Shown here one piece after another: positions 1 to 7,095 of a DNA stretch of 64,000 nucleotides. The translations under genes and the position numbers were made by a program. The stretch's first letter is position 1, and every line of letters begins with the position of its first letter. Under the pieces are notes generated by a model. The model was not told where the DNA came from and made no database searches. It saw only the letters and a program-made list of their open reading frames with translations. Origin of the DNA: an uncultured Lachnospiraceae bacterium (lineage in GTDB: Bacteria; Bacillota; Clostridia; Lachnospirales; Lachnospiraceae); the NCBI GenBank assembly GCA_910585465.1, contig CAJUEW010000005.1:70808-134807 (forward strand), in the 5' to 3' direction.

Positions 1-315
1 ACAGGCATTGCTTCTGAGAATAGCACTGTCTGCAATTACTGTAGGAAGGATCAAAAAAATCGAATAGGTTCCTATTGCTTTTTTCCTGTTTTCTGTGTAA
101 TGCCAGACCAGAACCGCACCTGCAAATGCCAGATACCACTCTGCCAGTAAGAAAGGCCAGTGGAGAAGCCCCGCCTCAAAGGGTGTCTGAAGCAGATATC
201 CCACTCCTGTAATGCATACCGCCAGCAGCGCTTCCAGAAAATCAAACGTGTGCCTTCCCGCTCTGAACTTCCGGAAAAGAAGGCTGCGGAGCAGCTCGTC
301 AGGATTTATCCTCAT
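1..315 (-). CDS. GT-C type polytopic membrane glycosyltransferase, partial (N-terminal 105 residues)
   Basis: The reading frame starts at ATG 315 and runs off the left edge without a stop. A strong ribosome site (AAAGGAGG) lies 8 bases before the ATG. The visible part has a short charged N-terminus, then hydrophobic segments around residues 27-45 and 53-70. The run SIFLILPTVI near residue 90 matches GIFLFLPTVI in the next protein upstream, so the two are paralogs. Its start overlaps the stop of that gene by 4 bases (ATGA), implying translational coupling. The probable role is transfer of a sugar from a polyprenyl-phosphate donor at the outer membrane face. This is inferred from the paralog and the operon; the catalytic region is not visible. 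Confidence 0.7.
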   Translation of the reverse strand, partial: MRINPDELLRSLLFRKFRAGRHTFDFLEALLAVCITGVGYLLQTPFEAGLLHWPFLLAEWYLAFAGAVLVWHYTENRKKAIGTYSIFLILPTVIADSAILRSNAC

Positions 316-1508
316 CTCAAAATCCTCCTTTCCTCCCCGCCGGAATCCAGTGAATATGCCGGATTATGAAGATAATGATACAGATCCAGTCCAATCTGAA
401 TCAGCACCGCAAGCTGAACAAACGCCAGTACGCCATAGGATACATTCGGTTCATTTTTAGTCAGATACTGGGCATAGCCTACCACCGTCAGAAAGCTCGC
501 CCCTATAAACAGGAAAAACCGATCCGTCCGAATCATAATATAGATTAATAAAAATGCATCCGTCAGATACAGATACCTCTCATGCATATGGGGAATAAAA
601 TATGTGGTCAGCATGCCAAAAAAAACAACCAGAAGTATCATATATTCTTTTGTCACCTGCACCCTCTGATACGCCATGTAAAACATAACTATCATCAAAA
701 TACCCAAAATCAGATACATGCCTGCCCCCACATACTCATCCAGAAAATAATTGTTGCCAATAATCTGGTAAATATTCGGAAATTTAATAGACAGAGACCA
801 CCGATCCTTACTGCCCTGAAAGGCGTAGATGCCTATCAGCTCCGCAAAGGGTCTTCCCGCCAGCCACGCCGGAAAAATTCCTGCCAGATACATAACCGGA
901 ATCGTTATAAAATGCTTCAGATCGACCTTTCTGCGAACCCATAAAATCACCAGAAACGGAAAAATAAACAGCGTCTGCAGCTTGACCGCGAATGCCGCTC
1001 CATAAAACCACATACCAGTCCATGTCTTGTTTTTCATAAGGAAACAGACACTGCACAGAATCAGCAGTGTATAAATAATATCACACTGGGACCAGACCGC
1101 CGCATTCAGAATGACCGTGGGCAGAAATAAAAAAATCCCATACGCCAGATGAGCCTTCTTCCGGCTCCCGGTACACTCATTCACCATTCCTGCGATCAAT
1201 GCCGCACCCGCAAAGTCCAGCAGACAGCAAAATCCTTTAAATGCTGTCATGGCATTTATGGGCAGCAATGTGATTCCATATAGCAGATACATGACCGGCG
1301 GCGCATAATCGTAAAAATCATCCGCCAGAGCACCAAATCCCCCTGCCTCCAGTTCTGACAGCCAATGACTCCAGTACACACTCCAGTCCTCGGCTATAAA
1401 CGAACGCACGGAGATGCGTACGCCCGCTGCCAGCAGCGTGATCACTGCCAGGAAGAGAAGCTCCGACACCTCCGTCCGATAAGTTCCAATGGATATTTCC
1501 TTTTTCAT
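312..1508 (-). CDS. GT-C family polyprenyl-phosphate-dependent glycosyltransferase, integral membrane
   Basis: This 398-residue protein has about ten hydrophobic segments spread along its length. The first extracytoplasmic loop carries an acidic pair (EDWSVYW, near residue 40), as expected for the catalytic Asp/Glu of GT-C enzymes (GT39/GT83/GT87-like). An FYDYAPP motif follows near residue 65, similar to loops of bacterial mannosyl- and arabinosyltransferases. Such enzymes add sugars from lipid-linked donors outside the membrane. The adjacent GT2 gene (1518-2474) resembles polyprenyl-phosphate sugar synthases and could supply that donor. AGGAG lies 6 bases before the ATG. Acceptor and sugar cannot be told from sequence. 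Confidence 0.8.
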   Translation of the reverse strand: MKKEISIGTYRTEVSELLFLAVITLLAAGVRISVRSFIAEDWSVYWSHWLSELEAGGFGALADDFYDYAPPVMYLLYGITLLPINAMTAFKGFCCLLDFAGAALIAGMVNECTGSRKKAHLAYGIFLFLPTVILNAAVWSQCDIIYTLLILCSVCFLMKNKTWTGMWFYGAAFAVKLQTLFIFPFLVILWVRRKVDLKHFITIPVMYLAGIFPAWLAGRPFAELIGIYAFQGSKDRWSLSIKFPNIYQIIGNNYFLDEYVGAGMYLILGILMIVMFYMAYQRVQVTKEYMILLVVFFGMLTTYFIPHMHERYLYLTDAFLLIYIMIRTDRFFLFIGASFLTVVGYAQYLTKNEPNVSYGVLAFVQLAVLIQIGLDLYHYLHNPAYSLDSGGEERRILR

Positions 1509-1517
1509 ATGAGACTC

Positions 1518-2474
1518 CTATCTTAACACTCTCTCAATGATATATTTTGGTCTTTCCTTTGTCTCCAGGTAAATTTTACCGATGTATTCTCCAATCACGC
1601 CTATGGCAAGAAGCTGCAGACCGCCGATAGCCCAGATGGATACGATCAGGGACGTCCAGCCAATGCTGGTATTTCCGAGAAAATGCTGTACCAGAGAATA
1701 GATCAGCATGGCAATGCTGCACACAAAAATAAACATGCCCAAAAATACAATAAAGCGAATCGGTTTAATTGAAAGAGATGTAATGCCATCCACAGCAAGC
1801 GCCAGCATTTTTTTCAAAGGATACTTGGACTCCCCTGCAAAACGTTTCTGTCTTTCATAGGTAACCACATCAGTCTTAAATCCGATCATCGGTACTATGC
1901 CGCGCAGAAAAAGATTCACCTCTTTATAATTTTCCAGCTCCTCAAGCGCCCGCCGGCTCATCAGACGGTAGTCCGCATGATTGGGAATTACCTCTCCCCC
2001 CATCATATTAATAATTTTGTAAAAGCCCTCGGCCGTATATTTTTTAAAAATAGTATCCGTATCCCGGGCGCTGCGCACACCATAGACAATCTCGCAGCCC
2101 TCGTAATATTTCTCTACAAACTGATCCACCACATCGATATCATCCTGCAGATCCGCATCCATAGAAATGACCATGTCCGCATATTCCTTGGCTGTCATAA
2201 GTCCGCCCAGCAATGCATTCTGATGTCCCCGGTTTCTTGAAAGCTTCACTCCCAGGTAAATGGGATTACTGTCATGAAGGTTTTCAATCATTTCCCAGGT
2301 CCGATCCCTGGAACCGTCATTGACAAACATAATTTTACTTTCCCCGGAAATCATCCCCCGGTCTATCAGACTCGTCATTTTCTCCAGAAGTCTTTTGGAG
2401 GTTTCCGGAAGCACCTCCTGCTCATTGTAGCATGGAATGACTACATATAATATCTGTTCCTTTTCTCTCTCCAT
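1518..2474 (-). CDS. GT2 polyprenyl-phosphate glycosyltransferase (GtrB/ArnC/DPM1-like)
   Basis: The N-terminal GT-A domain begins VVIPCYNEQEVLPET and carries VNDGSRDRT and the metal-binding DADLQDD motif near residue 105. Two C-terminal transmembrane helices (about residues 232-256 and 268-292) give the GtrB/ArnC arrangement, in which a nucleotide sugar is transferred to undecaprenyl phosphate at the inner membrane face. The length of 318 residues fits the family. It lies 4 bases downstream of the DUF2304 gene and 9 bases upstream of the GT-C gene, so it probably makes the lipid-linked donor used by the membrane transferases of the same operon. The sugar is unknown. Confidence 0.88.
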   Translation of the reverse strand: MEREKEQILYVVIPCYNEQEVLPETSKRLLEKMTSLIDRGMISGESKIMFVNDGSRDRTWEMIENLHDSNPIYLGVKLSRNRGHQNALLGGLMTAKEYADMVISMDADLQDDIDVVDQFVEKYYEGCEIVYGVRSARDTDTIFKKYTAEGFYKIINMMGGEVIPNHADYRLMSRRALEELENYKEVNLFLRGIVPMIGFKTDVVTYERQKRFAGESKYPLKKMLALAVDGITSLSIKPIRFIVFLGMFIFVCSIAMLIYSLVQHFLGNTSIGWTSLIVSIWAIGGLQLLAIGVIGEYIGKIYLETKERPKYIIERVLR

Positions 2475-2478
2475 ATTG

Positions 2479-2865
2479 TTATCCCTTTTTTTGCTTTTCT
2501 TTCTCTGTTTTCAGTTCCTGCTCCAGCTCCTGAAGACGCTTCTCATTCAACGCCGCCATCTGATCCAGCGTCCTTACACTGTTGGACAGCCGGGACAGCG
2601 CTACTGTCAGTGAGAAGATAATCACCAGCGAAAAGCAAAAACCCAGGAAAAATATCATATTAACCGGCGCATAAATCCCAAGAAAATCGGATACTACAAT
2701 CAGAAGTCTGGGAGCGCAGTCAAAAATAAACAGGGCACACAGCACCGTCATCCAGGACAGCGCATATTTCAGCTCCAGGCTCCTTCTTCTTATCATATTA
2801 ACCAGAATCGTAAATACCACCAGAATCGCCAGGCCGATTACAATCTGTAACTTTACCGTCATCAT
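2479..2865 (-). CDS. DUF2304 family small membrane protein
   Basis: This 128-residue protein has three hydrophobic helices (about residues 5-23, 37-55 and 66-90) followed by a charged, coiled-coil-like tail rich in Glu, Lys and Gln. DUF2304 proteins often sit directly beside DPM-like GT2 enzymes, as here, with a GT2 gene on each side. The family has no established biochemical function. A role as membrane partner or anchor for the neighbouring transferase is inferred from context only. Two ATG codons occur in tandem; the ribosome site GGAGG lies 9 bases before the first. Confidence 0.82.
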   Translation of the reverse strand: MMTVKLQIVIGLAILVVFTILVNMIRRRSLELKYALSWMTVLCALFIFDCAPRLLIVVSDFLGIYAPVNMIFFLGFCFSLVIIFSLTVALSRLSNSVRTLDQMAALNEKRLQELEQELKTEKEKQKKG

Positions 2866-2884
2866 AGCCGTTTTCCTCCCAATT

Positions 2885-3574
2885 CTAGCCTCTTAAGCGC
2901 TCCATAAAAATGGCGAGGGTTACTTTAATCATGTAGTAGACCGTTCTGAGGCCTCCGATGGAGGAAACTCCCTCCTCTCTCCTCCTCATCACCACGGGCA
3001 CTTCCGTCACCCGTTTTCCCATACGGAGAATCGCTGTCACGCTCTCCGGTTCAGGATAATCCTTCGGATAGCTGCCTGCATAGATACGCATTACATCCCG
3101 GTTCACGATCCGCATACCAGAGGTAGGATCTGTCACCCGTTTTCCGGTCAGCAGCCGAATCAGCATGGAAAAGTACCAGATGCCGACTCTTCTAAGCCCT
3201 GATGACTGAAAGCCTTCCTTCTCAATAAAACGGGAGCCGATAACCATATCACTCTCTGTCCGCACCAGCTCATCCGCCATCATCTCCAGATAAGCAGCAT
3301 CATGCTGCCCGTCCCCGTCAAACTGTACCGCCATATCATAACCGTTCTGGCAGGCATAGAGATAACCGGTCTGAACCGCGCCTCCAATACCAAGATTCAC
3401 AGAAAGATTTACATAATTCAAATTATTTTCCCGGCAGATGTCCAGTGTATTATCGGTTGAACAGTCATTGATAACCACATAATCAAATCCCGGCGCATGC
3501 TCCCTGATATCGTCAACTGCCCTTTGGATGCTCCCACATTCATTATAGGCGGGAATAATGACAAGTTTTTTCAT
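2885..3574 (-). CDS. GT2 glycosyltransferase, DPM1-like
   Basis: The chosen start (ATG 3574) gives MKKLVIIPAYNECGSIQRAV, the usual beginning of the family; an in-frame extension upstream adds Cys- and Lys-rich sequence with no family match. GGGAG precedes this ATG. The 229-residue protein has the nucleotide-sugar motif NDCSTDNT and the metal motif QFDGDGQHD. It has no C-terminal membrane helices, unlike the GtrB-like gene at 1518-2474. It is likely a cytoplasmic, membrane-associated enzyme that charges a polyprenyl phosphate, or a direct transferase. It is followed after 19 bases by DUF2304, a common pairing. Confidence 0.85.
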   Translation of the reverse strand: MKKLVIIPAYNECGSIQRAVDDIREHAPGFDYVVINDCSTDNTLDICRENNLNYVNLSVNLGIGGAVQTGYLYACQNGYDMAVQFDGDGQHDAAYLEMMADELVRTESDMVIGSRFIEKEGFQSSGLRRVGIWYFSMLIRLLTGKRVTDPTSGMRIVNRDVMRIYAGSYPKDYPEPESVTAILRMGKRVTEVPVVMRRREEGVSSIGGLRTVYYMIKVTLAIFMERLRG

Positions 3575-3630
3575 AAAATACTCCCGTAATTTTTTGCTTT
3601 TCCTAGCATAGCATAGTTTTCCGGATTTTT

Positions 3631-4377
3631 CTACCTTTTCACAAACTGCGTCAGCACACGGAGGATTCTGCACAGGTCAGTCATCCATGCCAGGGGCACC
3701 TCATTTTCCTTAAGAGCCCGGTGCCCTTCCTTTAAGGATTCCAGATAGGCTTTCACGCCGCTGGTGCTTGTCCCTCCATGGGACATATAGATTAGTATTT
3801 CCGGAAGATAGGAAAGTCTTACCTGCTGTCTGTACAAAATCCTTACCATAAATTCGTAATCCGCCGCAATCCGGTAGTCGGTCTTGTACATGCCGAATTG
3901 TTCATAGACCTCCCTGCGCAGATACAGAGTCGGATGCCCCGGCATCCAGCCTTGACGAATTGTTCCCTGCCCCTGATGCCACTTACGGATTACTCTGTCT
4001 CCGTCCATATAACAGAGATCTCCATGGACACCGTCCGTACCTTCCAGTTCCATCACATCCACCATACGGCGGATCACGCCTTCATCTGCATACCGATCAA
4101 AGCAGCAGCCAATAATATCCCCTGTGGACAGACGGATTCCTTTATTAATTGCATCATAAATACCGCTGTCCGGCTCCGATATCCAGCGCACCCTTCCCGG
4201 CAGCCGTTCCTCCGCCTTCTGAATCAGCTCGCAGCTTTCGTCATCGGAGCCGCCGTCCACAATAATGTATTCCAGATTCTCATAGTCCTGACGGACTACC
4301 TGAGCGATAATCCCTTTTAAGTTTGCTGCGTCGTTATAGGTCGTCGTGATAACCGATACTTTTGGTAATGTTCTCAT
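3631..4377 (-). CDS. GT2 glycosyltransferase (WcaE-like)
   Basis: This is a 248-residue GT-A enzyme. The N-terminus KVSVITTTYNDAANL and IIVDGGSDDES are typical of GT2 transferases in the colanic acid and capsule (WcaE) group. A DAINKGI motif near residue 86 and AADYEFMVRIL near residue 165 also fit. The usual metal-binding DxD is replaced by CFDRYAD, which is atypical. Its stop lies 56 bases before the next gene start, and its start abuts the stop of the upstream GT4 gene, so it is probably translated in the same transcript. It likely adds one sugar to a surface polysaccharide repeat in the cytoplasm. Confidence 0.85.
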   Translation of the reverse strand: MRTLPKVSVITTTYNDAANLKGIIAQVVRQDYENLEYIIVDGGSDDESCELIQKAEERLPGRVRWISEPDSGIYDAINKGIRLSTGDIIGCCFDRYADEGVIRRMVDVMELEGTDGVHGDLCYMDGDRVIRKWHQGQGTIRQGWMPGHPTLYLRREVYEQFGMYKTDYRIAADYEFMVRILYRQQVRLSYLPEILIYMSHGGTSTSGVKAYLESLKEGHRALKENEVPLAWMTDLCRILRVLTQFVKR

Positions 4378-5592
4378 TTATTCTCCCTGGCCGGCCAGAC
4401 GGTGATACAGTTCCACATATTCCTGAAAACGGCCATATTTTTCATATCGTTCTGCCCTTTTCAGACAGTTTTCTGATTGTTTGGGCACCTCCCGCTCCTG
4501 ACGGATTGCCTTAATAAGAGCCTCTGTGTCTCCCTTCGGCACCACCCGTCCGCAGCTTTCATCCACGCTCTCCGGACTTCCCCCTGTGTTAAAGGTAATG
4601 ACCGGGGTTCCGCACGCCAGCGCTTCCAGATTCGTTGTGGGAAAATTGTCCTCCAGCGTTGCATTTACAAATACATCCGCCATAGAATAATATTCCGCCA
4701 GTTCTTCCGGACCGGAGGTTCTTTCAAGCCCTATTATATTTTCCGGAAGAGACTTTATCTGTTTTTTGGAAAGCCCTATCAGAACCACCTTGTATTCTTC
4801 GGAAAGCTTTTCGGAAAGCTTCACAAAATATTCCAGTCCCTTCCGGCGCTCCCACACATTGGCCACACCCAGAATTACAAACCTTCCATCCAGCCCAAGT
4901 CTCTGCCGGAGCAGGCTCTTCACAGGGCGGAAGCATTTCCTGTCAATGCCGTTGGGAATCACCTGCACCGGATATTCCTTCAAAAAAGACTGCCTCACCT
5001 CTCCGGCAAGCCATCTGGAAGGCACCACAACCGTTAAATCTGCAACTCCGGTAAAGGCCGCCCTTTTCCTTTCATAGTTCTGTATGGTATGATTCCTAAA
5101 AAGTGCATAGGGATAGGTCCTTTTGTATTCCCGGCACTCCCGGCAGCCTGTCTTCCAGCCTTCACAGGCCGTATAATCATAGAACGCACAGTGTCCTGTG
5201 TAGGGCCAGCAGTCATGCAGAGTCCATACCACCGGCTTTCCCGCTTCCTTTAAATACGCAAACAAAATCTCCACCTGCAATACAAATCCATGGATATTCT
5301 GCAGATGGATCACATCCGGATTCCACCTTCGTATCCTCCCGATCAATCTCTTTGTCTGCCTGCCGGATGCAAACCCATGCTCCCCTCTGAAAAAAGTCGA
5401 AAGTACGTGCACTCCCATATCCAGGGGCGACCCAAACCGGAATGCCCTTATTCCTTCCGGTGCCTTCCGGCGCCCATAGGCAATCATTCCCTTATCCCCG
5501 TTTTTCTCCAATGTATGGTAAATATCCACTGCAATGCGCCCCACGCTCCCGCTTCCGCACACTGTATTAATCTGTAAAATCTTTAAACTCAT
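4378..5592 (-). CDS. GT4 glycosyltransferase (GT-B fold), first gene of the surface glycan operon
   Basis: The 404-residue protein starts MSLKILQINTVCGSGSVGRI, an N-terminal Rossmann domain with the Gly-rich loop of GT4 enzymes. The segment WTLHDCWPYTGHCAFY near residue 130 is typical of the WcaC-like group. VIPNGID and the C-terminal EALACGTPVITFNTGG with GGSPE are the donor-binding motifs. A TTG two codons upstream (5598) is an alternative start; neither has a strong ribosome site. The gene is first in a seven-gene minus-strand operon and faces a divergent fucosyltransferase-fold gene. A Cys-rich stretch (TACEGWKTGCREC) near residue 150 is characteristic of this subgroup. Confidence 0.88.
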   Translation of the reverse strand: MSLKILQINTVCGSGSVGRIAVDIYHTLEKNGDKGMIAYGRRKAPEGIRAFRFGSPLDMGVHVLSTFFRGEHGFASGRQTKRLIGRIRRWNPDVIHLQNIHGFVLQVEILFAYLKEAGKPVVWTLHDCWPYTGHCAFYDYTACEGWKTGCRECREYKRTYPYALFRNHTIQNYERKRAAFTGVADLTVVVPSRWLAGEVRQSFLKEYPVQVIPNGIDRKCFRPVKSLLRQRLGLDGRFVILGVANVWERRKGLEYFVKLSEKLSEEYKVVLIGLSKKQIKSLPENIIGLERTSGPEELAEYYSMADVFVNATLEDNFPTTNLEALACGTPVITFNTGGSPESVDESCGRVVPKGDTEALIKAIRQEREVPKQSENCLKRAERYEKYGRFQEYVELYHRLAGQGE

Positions 5593-5624
5593 ATTCAACC
5601 CGTTGCCGCTTACTCTCTCCTATG

Positions 5625-5718
5625 TTATACTATAGCCTGTACAAATTGCAGAATTTTACGGTATAGCAATCCCAAGCTGTCTGCAATTTTTATTTCATTC
5701 TTTCACACTATAGTATAA
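5625..5718. repeat. Nested inverted repeats in the divergent promoter region
   Basis: Between the GT4 gene and the fucosyltransferase-fold gene lies a perfect 11-base inverted repeat (TTATACTATAG at 5625-5635, CTATAGTATAA at 5708-5718). A second, inner inverted repeat is AAATTGCAGA at 5643-5652 and TCTGCAATTT at 5680-5689. Each outer arm contains a TATAGT that could act as a -10 element reading outward, so the site may hold two matched divergent promoters. I could not find convincing -35 elements at the right distance. Confidence 0.6.
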
Positions 5719-5731
5719 GCGAGGTATCTCA

Positions 5732-6514
5732 ATGATAATCATACAACCTTCCGGAGGTTTATGCAATAGAATGCGAGTGATTAATTCCGGCTGGCGTCTC
5801 GCCTGTGAGCGTCAGGAAAGGCTCCGGATTTTCTGGAACTGCAACCGGGAACTGAATTGTCCTTTTGAATCCCTATTCCGCCCGGTAACAGAATTTCAGA
5901 TTACCAATATCCGCTCCGTGGCAGATCCGCGCAAACTATTCTATCAGAAAACATCCAGAAACTATCTGACGAATGAAGAAATCCTTGCTCACCGCGGCCG
6001 GGACGGATGTCTGGATTCTGCCTATGTAAAAAGCTTAAAAGGCAATACCTACATTTTCACCTGGGAATGGTTCTATCCGTCTGAGGACTACCATTTATTC
6101 ATTCCCATAGATACGCTTCAAAAACGAATTGACGGCATCGCCGCAAAATTTGGTTCCTCCTGTGTGGGCGTACATATCCGCCGCACGGACAACAAGCCTT
6201 CTATTGGGAAAAGCTCCACAGACGCATTTCTTTCCTCCATGCGCCAGGAGCTGGAAGCAGATCCGGATACTCTGTTTTATCTGGCCACTGATGATATGGG
6301 GGAAGAAGCACGGTTAAGGGAGGTATTTCCGAATCGGATTCTCTCTAATCAAAAACGCTGCCTCCGAAGAGACAGTGTGGAAGGCATACAGGACGCCCTG
6401 CTGGATCTGTATTGTCTTGCCAATACCCGGAAAATTATCGGAAGCTATTTCAGTTCTTTTACAGATATTGCCGCAGACATACACAAAATTCCAAAAATAA
6501 TTGCCGGAGAATAG
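5732..6514 (+). CDS. Fucosyltransferase-fold protein (GT11/GT23/NodZ-like superfamily)
   Basis: The 260-residue protein opens with QPSGGLCNRMRVINSGWRLA, the GGLxNR loop of fucosyltransferases and O-fucosyltransferase-like enzymes. It carries HIRRTD at about residues 148-153, the donor phosphate-binding motif of GT11 and NodZ-type enzymes. A C-terminal ALLDLYCLANTRKIIGSYFSSFTD resembles the motif that closes the GDP-fucose site in that superfamily. It is the only plus-strand gene here and is divergent from the glycosyltransferase operon, so it probably decorates the same glycan. Donor specificity for GDP-fucose is inferred, not shown. A GAGG ribosome site lies shortly before the ATG. Confidence 0.7.
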   Translation: MIIIQPSGGLCNRMRVINSGWRLACERQERLRIFWNCNRELNCPFESLFRPVTEFQITNIRSVADPRKLFYQKTSRNYLTNEEILAHRGRDGCLDSAYVKSLKGNTYIFTWEWFYPSEDYHLFIPIDTLQKRIDGIAAKFGSSCVGVHIRRTDNKPSIGKSSTDAFLSSMRQELEADPDTLFYLATDDMGEEARLREVFPNRILSNQKRCLRRDSVEGIQDALLDLYCLANTRKIIGSYFSSFTDIAADIHKIPKIIAGE

Positions 6515-6539
6515 AAAAATGCTGCCCTTAAGGGCAGCA
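6515..6539 (-). terminator. Rho-independent terminator for the small lipoprotein gene
   Basis: TGCTGCCCTT and AAGGGCAGCA form a perfect 20-base palindrome at 6520-6539, followed on the minus strand by TTTTT. It starts directly after the stop of the plus-strand gene, so it may also weakly end that transcript, although no T-run follows on the plus strand. Confidence 0.75.
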
Positions 6540-6596
6540 CTCGTCCATATAATGTTTTGTTCAGAAGTCTTATTTCCTTACGGATCTTTTTATGTT

Positions 6597-6860
6597 TTAT
6601 GGCGTTTCTCTTTCTGTGAGCTCGCCCTGCTCTTCATCCTGTGTTTCCTGTGCTTCCTGTGCTTCTTCCCCTGCCGCAGGAACCTCTTCCTCTCCTTCGG
6701 AGGTATTGCTGCCCTCCTCTGTAATGTCATCTACAATCATTTCCTCAGAGCCGGATTCTGTATTCTCAGAATCAGAGCCGGAATTACCGGAACCGCATCC
6801 TACTGCTGCAAATGCAAGAATCACTCCAACACAGCAAAGTGTAAACCATTTTTTTCTCAT
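6597..6860 (-). CDS. Small acidic lipoprotein, function unknown
   Basis: The 87-residue product has a basic N-terminus (MRKKW), a hydrophobic stretch and the lipobox AVGC, so it should be lipid-anchored outside the membrane. After the Cys, about a third of the residues are Glu or Asp and there is only one basic residue. The rest is rich in Ser, Gly and Gln, so the mature protein is probably disordered. The second ATG (6860) is chosen because AAGGAGG lies 8 bases before it; the first ATG is only 2 bases from that site. A TATAAT lies at 6934-6939 on the minus strand. It stands alone with its own terminator. I recognise no family. Confidence 0.7.
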   Translation of the reverse strand: MRKKWFTLCCVGVILAFAAVGCGSGNSGSDSENTESGSEEMIVDDITEEGSNTSEGEEEVPAAGEEAQEAQETQDEEQGELTERETP

Positions 6861-7050
6861 AATCATATCCTCCTTCAGTTGCGTGATTTACGGGTTTTAC
6901 TATGCCAGAATTGTGTGTCCATTTCGTGACAGAATTATAAACCTTACATAAAATATATTAAAGACAAAATGAAGGCTCTCCTGCCACAAACTTTCCTGTT
7001 TAATAACAGGATTAGAATTTTCATCGGTTTTTACCTCTGTTTTCTGAAAA

Positions 7051-7086
7051 TAAAAACAGCGGGAGGCCGTTTTCAAGCCTTCCCGC
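7051..7086 (-). terminator. Rho-independent terminator after glgB
   Basis: GCGGGAGGC (7059-7067) pairs with GCCTTCCCGC (7077-7086) with one bulge, and the minus strand continues with TGTTTTTATTTT. It begins 10 bases after the glgB stop. Confidence 0.85.
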
Positions 7087-7095
7087 CTTCCTTAT

